Shown here: positions 48,236 through 60,103 of the stretch, piece by piece
Numbering within the stretch: the stretch's first letter is position 1
Layout of the letters: every line of letters begins with the position of its first letter
Assembly: GCA_025602915.1 (NCBI GenBank)
Contig: JAHLJZ010000024.1
Span: 217,672 to 281,671 of the forward strand
Length of the DNA: 64,000 bases
Source: Paraphysoderma sedebokerense
Lineage: Eukaryota > Blastocladiomycota > Physodermatomycetes > Physodermatales > Physodermataceae
Direction: 5' to 3'
Program-made: the position numbers and the translations under genes
The notes under the pieces: model-generated
What the model was told of the DNA's origin: nothing
The model's input: the letters and a program-made list of their open reading frames with translations, nothing else
Databases searched by the model: none

Positions 48236-50719
48236 TTAAGATCTGTTCTCCCCGACGTTACCGTCTTTCTTTCCGCCATCTAAACCCCCAATCAATTTTT
48301 TAAATGTCTCATCTGTCTTGACCGCAACCATTACATCACTTTCACTCACATTTAATTTGACTTTCACGAAGACATCCTTTCCCGATCCCCCACCTGCACC
48401 AAAAGACGAAGAAGAAAAAGAAGAAGACGACGACGACGAAGGAGTTTCAAGAAGGATAACGCGAGACACGGCTAGGGTGTGAGCTATGTAGAATAATTCT
48501 GAGGTAGTTGGAGGATTAAAGTTGTAGAGATTACAATGATGGGAGAACGATCTTATTATCTGTTTGAGGCCGAAGATACAAAGGTGGGCAGACGACACAG
48601 TGTATTAGTATACCGTTGCGATTATGACGGGATTAACACTAGTGAGTAGAGAAGCGACGTTAAAACATACCTGACTAAACTGTACTTCGCCGAGACCACT
48701 TTTGTTGACCAACCCCACAACGACATACATAAACAGCTTCTGGAACTTGCTCGTGCTTTTGAGATACGTAATCTGCAATGATGAATACATATTATTGATT
48801 GTTTCATTCATGATCTGGGTTGTCACTTTCTGCAAGCCATCTAACTTCGATGTCACGGAAGCCGGGTTGCGTTGTTCGACATTCTCGACAGCTCGTCTGT
48901 TTAACCAAGATGAATAAGTGGTGAGTGGACACCGAAAGAAAACGATTAAATCACAGAGCGACCACCTACCTTGCGATATCCAATAATTTCCTGGCGTCCC
49001 CGGTTACATTGGCGACTTTTAATGTTGCCAATCTGATTGCACCGGGCTCAAAAACGTCCGTGCCTTCTAATCTTTTTAATAGAATCTCCTCAAGCTGATG
49101 ATTAGTGTACGGTAGAAATTCTACTCTGGTCAAGCCTAAAATCGTTTCAGACAAAGAACGGCAACAAAAGAAAAACGTTAAAAGGGGCCGAGGCGGCGTT
49201 GAGATGAGCATTGTAGAAAGATTGAGAACACACCAAGTCTACTTGCTACTCTTAAACTTAACATTCGCTCTGGTAAATCCATAGTGTTGGCGATTGCAAT
49301 GACGATAAATCGAGAGTTTGGTCTATTTGGCCAATCTAGAAAATTGTACAAAAGTGTTTGCTTTTTCGTGAGCAGCAGATCGAGTTCGTCCAAGAGGAGA
49401 ATTCTGTCCTCAAATTGATAAGGTTAGGCCAGAATTCAAAATAACAGAACGAGATCGCAGAAATCAACATACGACATCTGGTCTGTTTTCCTAGGACTTT
49501 CGAACCGATTTTTCAGCAGATCGGCGGCATGCGTTGGAGTGACTCGTTTACCAGTTAAGGATTCATAAAACAAGGAATAAGCCTGATGCGGATCCGTTAC
49601 TTTCATCCCATTTATAAGTGTTAGATGAAACTTCGGCAGTTCCTAATCTCGTTGGCTAACAGGTGAGAACGGTACACGCGACAAAAGGGAATGAGAAACA
49701 AGATGATGACATACCCCTTCATTGACTTTGTCGTCAAGGGTTCGGAGTACTTCCATGACAGTGGCCGTTTTACCTGTTCCGGGAACGCCGGAGATATCTG
49801 TATCAAGTTTAGAGAAAAATACCCGAAGGCTCCAAAGCAACAAAGATAACGTACAAATGCAGCCGCCTGATTGCTCAGTTAACATATCTTGCAACCTATC
49901 CAATATTGTATAAAACTGTTCTTCTCTACAGGGTAAACTTTCTGGCACAGACGAGACATGTAAATTCCTGCGAGCGATTTCGTAGGCGGTCATGTTGGAG
50001 GTATCAAAAGATGCAGCATCAGATCTCTTTTTAACCGGAATACTGATATTAAATGGAGTAAATTGTGAGTAATTCGCAGAATACACGTATTAAGAATAAA
50101 CTTACGTGCGTAACACTGCTGCCGACCGCTTACTTCGTGAAGGAGAGATCTTTTTTCCGTTCAATGCTCTCTTTGGGCGTTTTGATTTTGGGTTCACCTT
50201 TTGGTCCTTCGGTCGTCTTCGTTTGGATCTTGTAATACATTCATCTTCCGAATCATTCGATTGACCCTCCAAGTTGTCATCTTCCTCATCCTCTGCAGCC
50301 CCTTCACTTTCGGGGTCACTCTCGGACTCCAGCGAGTCTTCTTCGTACTCTTCGCTCTCATCCCCAGAATGAGTTTCCTCATTAAATAGACGCAATTTAC
50401 TTTTTGCCATTGCGCTGCTTGTTCTAACCGATCTTCGGATATTGTTGGTTGGTGTAGTCAGAGTTCCATCAATGTCCATTCCATGTTTGTTTTGCGCTTT
50501 ACGTGTCGCGCTCGATGCTTGGGAAGCGTTAGTCGATTTTGCTGTCAGATTCTGTCGAGGCTTTGCAGGAGTTGCATCATTCGATTTAACTAGCCGTAGA
50601 TTGCGAGCGGGTGATTCGTTTTCTCGAGTAGATTGAGTCCTTGTTCTGCTTCGTCGGACTGGAGATTCGGATCGTCCGCGCTGAGAGTGAGAGTTGCGTT
50701 GAGACTTTCTGCGGGCCAT
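48236..50719 (-). CDS. ORC1: Origin recognition complex subunit 1
   Basis: The first exon (MARRKSQRNSHSQ...) encodes about 205 disordered residues with basic and acidic blocks. Later exons give LHVSSVPESLPCREEQFYTI, SGVPGTGKTATVMEVL (Walker A), a loop with ELPKFHLTLINGMKV, LLDELDLLLTKKQTLLYNF (Walker B), FIVIAIANTMDLPERML, RVASRLGLTRVEFLPY and NVTGDARKLLDIARRA (sensor 2 region). The winged-helix part closes the protein. This is the AAA+ module of ORC1, which with ATP loads MCM helicase at origins. About eight exons. No BAH domain is visible before the AAA+ part, unlike human ORC1. It is divergent from the RING gene by 253 bp. Confidence 0.92.
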
Positions 50720-50972
50720 CCTGTGTACCAGATATCTAGGGTTTGTATCAAATAATATGATCTATGTACAACGCCGTGTCGTCCAATGTATTTATGTCTT
50801 AATGCGAGGGAATTCGACCGAATGCAAAGAGAGCGAAAGGGAACGAGAAATTATAGGTCACGTGACTTCCCTTCCCTCGTCATTAATTCCATCCATTGCA
50901 AAATTCCATCTTCATCTCACATTTACATCACCAAGATATAATCTGCGCACAGAAACACTCTCGAAAAATCAA

Positions 50973-53575
50973 ATGGGAAACGCTGCCTCATCTGATGTCG
51001 ACCCTAATCTGCCCAACTCGGATGGCAATGCATCTTCAGACTCAAACCTGGATCCATCCAATGCACGACAGTCATTGACTTCTCCAAACACTACTCAGGA
51101 TAATTCAGGCTCCTCGACAAGCAACAACTTACAATCATCAATTATAACAAATGAAGCGCTTGACGGGAGGCCACTGACCAGGGCTAGGGCGAGAGCCGCA
51201 AGAGCACCCGAATCTTTATCAAATTCCAATTCTAGTGGTCATTTACGTAGCAATTCCAGACGCAATAGGAGGCTTCATGGGGATGGCGATACAACGAATC
51301 AATCATCGTCATTCTCCCTTCCCTTCAATTCTACCTGGCGTTCATCCCGCAATAGAAATGCAAATACATATTCGCAGACTAGAAGTAATCGCTCTGACCT
51401 GCGATCAGACACCATTTCGTCCAGTGTTCGAAGTGCTATGTCTAGGTTAGCTGATTCAATCAGTCAAGAGTTCTTGGGCTCCATTTCGGCATCTGCCTCG
51501 CCTTCGTCGGCTGCATCATCCAATCCGTCAGCGCCATCAAGTAGCTCTACTTCAAGTACTCGCCCAGGCCTTGATAATCTAGGCAATTCCTTTCACCCGT
51601 TTTCTGAAGGCTCGAATAGCAACAGCTCAAATCCAGATGGCGATATGAGTGATAGATTGAGTGAGGCATTTGGAGGTATTGATGCTGCGGCACAGGAGCA
51701 ATTGTCAAATCAGATAATGACTTTACTGGGTTAGTCGCTTCTCCATTTTACTGCTGTCGAATCCATCCCTCTCTTATTCGTTGATTAATTTTAGAACCCT
51801 ACCTTCGCCCTCCGGTCGAGGCATCTTCTGCGACTGCCGATTCACCTGAGTTAACCAACTCAAATCCTTCGTCTGCGCCATCCCGGTCTCCCACAAATCC
51901 CCCGACCTCTTCTCAAGGCTCGGCTACGACTGATTTTTTTCAATCCACAGCTACCAGTTTCTTTCGAATCCTTAGTTTGTCTCTGGGGCAATTATCATCG
52001 CCCGACGCACCATTATCAACTGCTGAAAATAGGCGAACTTTACCCGTCTTCATCGTTGGAATCCGGCGCCCTTCAGAAGAGCAGTCATCCACCACACCCG
52101 CGAATGACATATTTGGTACCGTCGGAAGTATTGACCAAACAGCGTCTAACGTTGCCGGAACTCCCAGTCAGCCATCACCTCCGGGACCCTCTGAAACTTA
52201 CGGCGTCCGCACCCGAGCGTCTACTCGACGACTCATGGCAAGTCCTATCAATCAGCCTCAAACGACGCAACAAGCAAATCTGCCAGCCCAAGTTTGGTCC
52301 ATTTATGTGATCGTTGCCCCACCAAATCCTAATAGTGCACAAGATTCTACCGCCGGAAATGGCAACAACCATGGAGGTTTTGGCCTGGGTTCCGGTTTAT
52401 CTCCGTACATTTTAGCCAGCTTGCTAGCCGGATTTGGTGATGGCCTGACGTATGACATGCTGCTTTCCTTATTCCCAAGTGCAAGAAGGACAGTAGAGTT
52501 ATCTGCGGTAGACAAAGTCGCTCCAAAATTCTTATTTGAAAGTCAGGCTTTCTCCGACGCCGGTGTTCGGGCATCAGCTTTAACGTCCGTCACTCCCGAA
52601 AACCCTCATCAGAAGTCTAGCTTAAATTCACTCATGCCAGTGGCAATGGCACTTGGTCAAACTCACGCACAGTGTAGTATTTGTCTGACACAGTATGACT
52701 CCAATGATTATGTTAGACTACTACCGTGCAAGCATTTGTTCCATTCTGACTGCGTCGACAGATGGTTAACCAAAGAGAAAGGATGTTGTCCAGTTTGTAG
52801 AAGGGACATTGAGGTGGATGAATCCGAAAAAGATATGGCCAATGCTGATTCTTCAATTCCCGCAACCCGAAATTTGAATCATGAAGATGGCAATAATTCG
52901 AGCATCGGTGGCTTGGATGCGCAGGATATGCAAACTTCCAACGAAACCTCCAACAGTACTTCACGTGCGTCTTCGGTTTCGGCAGATATAATGGACGTAG
53001 AAGACGAAGAAGATGCATATGGATTAGTTGATTTGGGATTTCAACCCAGAACCATGGATAGGGGAGAAGCAATTGATGTCATAGACTGGGGCCGTGTGAG
53101 AAGGATGAGCAGCTCTTCCGGTGATGCAAGTGATACGAGGAGGAGGCCGGAGTCAACGTTATCCGTGGCGAGTTCGTCGAATTTCACGATGACAGAGACT
53201 TCATCTTCAACAATGCATTCACAAAGTTCAAGTTCTTCCTCAACCCGAACACGCAATCCTTCCCGAGGCAGTACAAAACGCACACGCGATGTATCTCCTG
53301 ACACTGCTCCTTCTGCTTCAGTCAGCTCCCAGCGACGTGCGAAACGTGTCAAAATTGATCACTCTTCATCATTACCATCTACGTCCAAGTCAACTAACGA
53401 GGCGCTATCCACTTCCACAACACGGTTGACTCGCCGACAAGCGAAATTGATTGCAAATGGAAGTAACTCTGCCTTAAATACTATTCCAGAAGAATTGTCG
53501 GATTCTACAGTTACCATCGAAAACGGGAATATTCAACGTGGAAGAAGGAAGGGTAAGGGGAGAGTTAGACAGTAG
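50973..53575 (+). CDS. RING-H2 E3 ubiquitin ligase with N-myristoylation signal
   Basis: Two exons (50973-51729 and 51795-53575), 845 residues. The N-terminus MGNAASSD fits the N-myristoylation rule (Gly2, Ser6), suggesting membrane attachment. Most of the chain is Ser/Asn/Pro-rich and likely disordered. Near residue 485 a C3H2C3 RING-H2 finger reads CSICLTQYDSNDYVRLLPCK then HLFHSDCVDRWLTKEKGCCP VCRRD. It would pair with E2 enzymes to ubiquitinate unknown substrates. A basic C-terminus (RGRRKGKGRVRQ) follows. The layout resembles large fungal RING proteins with one finger in a disordered chain; no closer assignment is offered. Confidence 0.88.
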
Positions 53576-54320
53576 TAATTATTTTCGATTATGATGACAG
53601 TCGTAGTATTCAAGCTTTTTAGCAAAAGTAGCCGATTACAACTGCTTACAGTTTTGTTTCCGCAATGGATGCACAATTCAACTAGTTCAGATACATCCCC
53701 TTACAAACGCTCTCAGTTATCAGTTACATGCACTTTCGTCTTCGTTATAATATACCCAACTCATATCTAATAATCTATTCTGGATCAAATGAACTACGTC
53801 ATCTCATTCGATTACGCTTGATAAACTTTTTGTTGTATGTCGCTCGGTTTACATCGCCATCACTTTTTTGCCCAAAAATCAGACGAATCAATATTATAAA
53901 ATTTAAATATTTATTGACGTTTTTGACTTTTCGTGTACATGGACCGATAATTTTAATCAATGTATGCCCCTTTCGAGCAGCCTATTTAGGGTTCAATTTT
54001 CCTTTACTTTTCCTTGTATTTGGTAAATTTTGTATCAGTTGTGATGATGATACCATAGTTAGATTCTCGTAGGCAATTGTTAGGACTGCCATGTGACATA
54101 AGATGATGACGCTAGGATTTAAATACAATTCCAACTTCATCTATTAAACTGCTCATTCTGCATAATAGCACTAACGGAATGAACTACAAAGCTCAGTAAA
54201 CGTCGGCAAAAATGGTAATGGTATCGCATAATTTAGTTCAAAGTACGAACTTCATCAAACGAAATTGTACTATAAACTATTTGTACTATAAACTTGTACT
54301 ATAAACTATTTTGGGATAGC
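53576..54320. other. Intergenic, RING gene to secreted-protein family
   Basis: 745 bp, AT-rich, with no gene recognised. A short direct repeat (ACTATAAACTATTTGTACTATAAACT, about 54269-54309) lies just before the family's last exon. Confidence 0.4.
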
Positions 54321-55739
54321 TTAAAACCCATTCAACAATACCATGGCAACTGATACGACAGTCATCACCACCAACGAAGAACCAACGGAAAACAATTTCT
54401 CGACACCACTTTTGGCGTTATTTTGGTTATAACTTTCTACTAGTTTCTCTTCTTCCAAAATCACTTCAGGATCCCAAATCAAGTTTTTGAAATTTGAAAT
54501 TGGGGCTTTAAACACTACAGTAGCCATTGATTCTGCAGGGTTAGTATCAGGTACATCTTCAACTGTAATTGAAGAACCAGTGGTGACTTCCGATGCAAGG
54601 GAATCCAACGTGATGGCGTTAGTCCAATTGAAGTATCCTTTACCACCTCCAATTGAAAGAGAAGAGGCAGCAGAAGAATAGCTAGTCTATTTTAATTAAG
54701 GGGGATTGTCAATTCAAAAGGAAACTCGATTGACAGCAGTCAAAAGCATACCTCTTCACCCTTTTTGAAGTAAACACCTTTCACAATAGCCAACTGAGAA
54801 CCGCCATGAACGAATAGGAAGTTGGAAATCTTCAAACCGTACTTCAAGGACTTTGGGGTGTGTGTCACATTGTCAATGGTAACGGTATCGTTCACCATGT
54901 AAGCTTCAAATGTTACTGTAACGTTAGGGTATGCAGATCCGCCTTCAGACGCGACTGCAACCATATTAGCCATTTTCGCTTCTTCAGCAGCAATTAGGAG
55001 TTCTGCTTCCTTATCTCTCATTGAGAAAGTGGAGGAGATACTTTTAATCGCAACATTTTGATTGTTTGGCACGTCCTTTATGGAAATTGGAGACCAGAAA
55101 TTGGAAGAAAGGTTTGCAAAGTTGATAATGTGGCCGCTGGAAGCCATGTTCCAATTGGCTCCGGAATTCAACTCGACCAATTTAAGAAGCCCCACACGGA
55201 ATTTGAAAAAGGCTTCTGTATCGTTTTGGCTTCTGTAGAAATTAGCACCGGCATGAGGAGCTCCTTCCGTCCTATAATGAGCAAAAACAGTGACGAGTTA
55301 GTAGACTTTTGGGTGCAATGAATTAAAAATGTCTGACATACTGAAGGTTAAAGTCACCGCGGAAACCCAATTCAGAACTGGATGAGGTTACTTGAACTGT
55401 AAGTTTAGTGCCTTGGTCATTCATGGATGTGGTCAAATTTTTTTGAATGTTAAGTGATGACTTCCTGACATCACTATTAACAGGAGAAGAAATTGAAGTG
55501 GGAATAGGAGCTCCAGGAAGAGTTGAACCTGTAGGAGTTGGCACTGATGTTGCTGGCGGACTAGGTGTTGGTGGCGGACTAGGTGTTTGCGACGGCTGGG
55601 GGTCCGTCGGAGGCGGTATGATAGATCCTGGTGGAGGTGGAGTAAGAATTCGCCCTTCTGGATTAGGCGCGGGACTAGCCAATGCCTCTTTCCACAAAGC
55701 GACGAGTACAAGTTGCAGAATTATTGAGCTATACTTCAT
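54321..55739 (-). CDS. Secreted, probably GPI-anchored surface protein with Pro-rich stalk (family member 1)
   Basis: Three exons. It has a signal peptide (MKYSSIILQLVLVALWKEALA) and a short stalk very rich in Pro (PPPPGSIIPPPTD, TPSPPPTPSPPATS). A folded domain starts NDQGTKLTVQVTSS and includes GFRGDFNLQ, GANWNMASSGHIINFANLSS, NFWSPISIKDVPN and SFSMRDKE-like STFSMRDKEAE. A second part has WDPEVILEEEKLVESYNQ. The protein ends with a hydrophobic tail after NAKSGVEKLF, a good GPI-anchor signal. Many N-glycosylation sequons are present. I do not recognise the ectodomain. It may be a cell-wall or spore-surface protein. Related genes lie immediately downstream on the same strand. Confidence 0.8.
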
Positions 55740-56549
55740 CCTTGAGTTAATAGTACTACTGGTACAGTTTGAAAGGACTGTGTGATGCGAGGTAATATCG
55801 CTTATTTATAACCCCGCTCGCCTTCCTGAAACCCCGTTTAATAGTAAACAGGAAAGGCGATGGAAAATTCTGTCGACAACTCACGGAGTCGCGAACAATA
55901 ATCGGACCACTTGCCACGCCACTTGAATCCCGACTGAACAAAGACAAAAGTCTGTTGTAAGCTGGCGTCATATATTTTGGAAAAGTAATAGAAGATAACC
56001 GAAGTTCTAGACTGCGAAAGAATCATCAACAAACAGTCAACAAACTACAAAAATGGAAATCACGATTCCATAGGTTTCCACACGCAATTCACACCTCTCA
56101 TGATAAGTAGCACGAATCTATGCAGCCGAAGTTTTAGAGACAGACGAACAGACGAACAGACGAACAGATGAACAGACACCGCAAGAACTTATAGCTTGAA
56201 TTCATGAGTGGATGCCTAAGATGAATAAACAGATAAGGTGAATCTCTTCGAGTAAGTTCGAAGATATGCAAATACATAATCACGCAATTAATTTAATCAC
56301 AGTTTAAACGAACTGATAGGAACAAGGAAGGTTCGAAAAAGTTATGGTATCAAAAAGCAATAGTTATACGTACAACACCCATGAAATCATTGACAAACCA
56401 AAATAATTTTATTTCATTCCATAGTCAGGATATGCATGGTTATGATCATGCAATCAATTTAATAACATTTTACATGAACTGATATCAATAAAGAAACGAA
56501 AAAGTTAGGGTATCACAAAACCATAATTGCAAATACAGCATATGTGACA
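55740..56549. other. Intergenic in the surface-protein cluster
   Basis: About 0.8 kb without a recognised gene. It contains an 8-bp tandem repeat at 56141-56178. Confidence 0.5.
56141..56178. repeat. Microsatellite, (AGACGAAC)n
   Basis: Four and a half copies of an 8-bp unit, with the last full copy changed to AGATGAAC. Confidence 0.9.
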
Positions 56550-57285
56550 AACATTTCCGAAAAAAATAAACTAAAATCCATTCAATAGTACCATGACAAT
56601 TGAGTGCAATGACCACAAACGAAGAACTAGAAGAGAATAATTTCTCAACTCCACTTTTCGTGCCGGCACCGGTTTGGTTGTAGCTTTCAACTAATTTGTT
56701 CTCATCCAAAATTACTTCAGGATCCCATACTAAACTGTCAACAAAAGTACCATTTGTTCGGAACACAAACATGAGCAACTGATTCTTGAGGGTTGCTGTC
56801 TGGAACATCTTCAACCGTGACGGACGAATCAGTAGAGAGCGTCGATGCAAGAGAATCCAACGTGATGGCATTTGTCCAATTGAAGTGACCTTTGCCGTGA
56901 CCTTTTCCGGCACCAACAGCAAGAGATGAGGCGGCAGACGAATAGTAATTCTGGGATTTAATAAAGAGCTGTTAATCTCAGCGAAACGGCCAGAAGAAAA
57001 CATAATCATTTAAATACCTCATCCCCCTTTTTAAAGTAGACTCCTTTAACAATGGCGAGCTGAGAGTCAGCATGTCGGAATGGGAAATTGGAAATTTTTT
57101 TTGGAGTATGGATAACATTGTCAAGGGTAACCATTGTCAAGTATGACAGTGTCATTGACCATATATGCTTCAAAGATTACTGTTACATTACCCTTGGAGG
57201 AAAGATCTCCTGAAACAATTTCAGTCAACGCGAGTGACGGGCCCGTGGTAGCAAGTAAACCCGAATTGGGATCTCTCATAGAAAA
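56550..57285 (-). pseudogene. Partial duplicate of the 3' half of the surface-protein gene (family member 2)
   Basis: About 510 bp (56772-57281) appear identical to 57682-58191 of the next gene, at an offset of 910 bp, including an intron. The end near 56550-56770 is related but diverged, with a different hydrophobic tail. Upstream of 57285 homology stops abruptly, so the signal peptide, stalk and first part of the ectodomain are missing. It also has a frame change near 56757-56770 (GGAACACAAACATG against GGAAGGCAACATG). It cannot encode a secreted protein. Confidence 0.85.
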
Positions 57286-57482
57286 CTTCTCACAATCGTA
57301 TATTGGAATGCAACTGAAGGCGAAGTGACAAATGAACCAATAAAAGTGCAAACTAGGTATTGATATATTGGACAAACGATACAAAGTAGGTATAAAGAAA
57401 CGGGTATCATAATTGTTCAAAGCGGGAGCGCAACTACCATGGTAAAAAATATAGTGGTATCGCAAAATTTAAGAGACTACAT

Positions 57483-59894
57483 TTAGAAGCTATTAAATAA
57501 AATCATAGCAATGGAAACAACAGTCATGAGAACCAATGAAGACCCGGCAGAGAAGACTTTTTCAACCCCACTTCTCGAGCCGCCGGTTTGGTTATAGCTT
57601 TCGACTAATTTGTTTTCATCCAGAATTACTTCAGGATCCCATACTAAACTGTCAAAAGTGCCATTTGTTCGGAAGGCAACATGAGCAACTGATTCTTGAG
57701 GGTTGCTGTCTGGAACATCTTCAACCGTGACGGACGAATCAGTAGAGAGCGTCGATGCAAGAGAATCCAACGTGATGGCATTTGTCCAATTGAAGTGACC
57801 TTTGCCGTGACCTTTTCCGGCACCAACAGCAAGAGATGAGGCGGCAGACGAATAGTAATTCTGGGATTTAATAAAGAGCTGTTAATCTCAGCGAAACGGC
57901 CAGAAGAAAACATAATCATTTAAATACCTCATCCCCCTTTTTAAAGTAGACTCCTTTAACAATGGCGAGCTGAGAGTCAGCATGTCGGAATGGGAAATTG
58001 GAAATTTTTTTTGGAGTATGGATAACATTGTCAAGGGTAACCATTGTCAAGTATGACAGTGTCATTGACCATATATGCTTCAAAGATTACTGTTACATTA
58101 CCCTTGGAGGAAAGATCTCCTGAAACAATTTCAGTCAACGCGAGTGACGGGCCCGTGGTAGCAAGTAAACCCGAATTGGGATCTCTCATGGAGAAAGTTG
58201 TGGATATACTCTTGATCGCAACGCTTTTCTTGTTGGGGACGTCAGCGATCTTGATAGGAGACCAGTAATTAGAAGAAAGGTTTGCAAAGTTGATGACGTT
58301 CTCGCTTGAAGTCAAGTTCCAGTTGGCCCCAGTGTTCAATTCAATAAGCTTTAAAAGTCCGACGCGAAATGTGAAGGAGGATTCCGTATCATTTTGTCGG
58401 CGATAGAAACTGGCACCGGCATGAGGGGTTCCTTCAGTTCTATAAACAGATGTGAGATTAATCTATCGTTGAAATGATAAGTCAAATTTCAAATTTCAAT
58501 CATTCAACTTACTCAAGATTAAAGTCTCCACGAAATCCTTGCCCAGCACCAGAAGAAGTCACCTGAACTGTTAGCTTGGTTCCTTGATCATTCAATGAAG
58601 TGCTCAAAGTCTTTTGGAAATTGCTAAATTTGTCAACTTGAGTTTCGAGAGGATTGGTTGAAATAATATGTGGAAGAGGTGCATCGGGAAGAGATACAGT
58701 AGTCGATTTCGGACTTTCCTGCTGCGAGGAAGATGGTGGCATAGTAGGCACAGAACTTGGTAAATCAGTCCTTGGGGGTAGAGAGGTCTCATTCAATTTG
58801 CCGGATGTCGTGGGAGTAGGCGAGCTTTCTGTCAATGAGGAGATTACAACTGTGGTAATTGTAGTCGATTTGCTTACAGTGCCAGAGGTTACTTCAACTG
58901 AATCACTCGTTGGGGAAGTTGATGCCGCTGTGGACGAAAATGTCTCAGTCAAAGTACTGGAGGTGTTCGGGATAGAAGAACTTTCTGATGCTGACGAGCT
59001 CACACTTGTAGTGACTGCAGCCGATTGGCTTGAGGTCACCTCTGCAGCAACACTCGTTGATACCGTAGCGGACAAAGAACTACTTGACTTCATTGGGGTT
59101 GAGGTGCTTTCTGTTACTGAGGAGCTGATACTTGTTGTGACAGCAGCCGATTGGCTAGCACTGTTGGTGGTTACTTCTGCAGAAACACTAGCTGATACCG
59201 TTGCAGACGAAGATGTTTCACTATAACTACTTGAGGTCGTTGGAGTAGAGGTGCTTTCTGCTGCTGATGAGCTCATACTTGTTGTGATCGTAGTCAATAC
59301 GGCGGAACTTCTGGAAGTCACTTCTGTAGTCGAGGATGGCTCATTTAGGGTGCTTGAGGTTGTTGCGGTAGACGTGCTCTCTGCAACTGAATTACTGACA
59401 CTTTCCGTGACCGTAATTGATTCGCTAGCACTGCTGGAGGTCGAGGTCACCTCTGTAGACGAAGATGGCTCATTTATGGTACTAAAGGTGGTTGTTGAGG
59501 TAGACGTGCTCTCTGTAACTGAATTACTGGCACTCTCCGTGACCGTAGTTGATTCGCTTGCAATGCTAGACGTCACTTCAGTAGATACACTAGTTGATGC
59601 CGTTACTGACGCAGACGTTTCATTTACGATGCCGGATGTCGACGGCGTAGCTGGCTAATGGAGCTGGTATCGGTTGCAACTGTAGTCGATTCAGCCGCAA
59701 TGGTGGAGGTCGATACACTACCCGATAGTACCCGTTGTGGTTTCCATTGGTGGCAGTGAGGAGGTTGTTGTGGTGGTTGTAGATCTGATTACTGTAGGAA
59801 GTTTACAGGCAGGACAGATGGATTGAGGTACTGCCATGGCGCCATTCTGCAAAGTTGCGAGCAGGAAGAGCAAAGCAACAGTCGTATGCTTCAT
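57483..59894 (-). pseudogene. Secreted Ser/Thr-rich surface protein (family member 3), frame broken by a 16-bp duplication
   Basis: It has a signal peptide (MKHTTVALLFLLATLQNGAMA), an intron of 81 nt that keeps the frame across the stalk start, then about 300 residues of Ser/Thr/Val/Glu-rich repeats (TEVTSTSSSASES type). The family ectodomain follows (NDQGTKLTVQVTSSGAGQGF, GANWNLTSSENVINFANLSS, STTFSMRDPNSG), and the end has a GPI-type tail (SGVEKVFSAGSSLVLM). Near 58026-58051 the 10-mer CATTGTCAAG occurs twice, 16 bp apart. Without the 16-bp repeat the frame would run on as in member 1; with it the frame hits TGA. The gene as given is therefore broken in the ectodomain, unless an unseen splice removes the extra bases. 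Confidence 0.7.
58800..59640 (-). repeat. Imperfect Ser/Thr-rich coding repeats (minisatellite-like)
   Basis: Units of roughly 30-35 residues recur in the stalk of surface-protein member 3, each with forms of STEVTS, SASES, TVTESVSNSV and ESTST. They are diverged, not identical. Such stalks in fungal wall proteins are usually heavily O-mannosylated. Confidence 0.8.
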
Positions 59895-60103
59895 GTTAGG
59901 ATTACCTCGGAATTCCAACGTGTGTTATTACGGGAAGAGGCAAGTCGAACAAATTTATTTAACACTGACAAGCAGAAGATTCGAACATTCTTTTTCAAAT
60001 AAACGAGAATAAGTGATAAAATTGTTCACGAATAACCCGACCATGGAAAATAAGAATTTGTTCCGCACCCAACCTGCCAGCACAATGTCCATGGTCAAAA
60101 TGT

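Noticed and set aside
58800-59640. CRISPR-like repeat array
   Set aside because: Repeats are protein-coding, diverged and without uniform spacers, in a eukaryotic gene.
59640-59740. Frameshift between signal peptide and stalk of surface-protein member 3
   Set aside because: An 81-nt GT-AG intron (GTACTATC...AGCCAG) removes the stops and keeps the frame, so no mutation is needed here.
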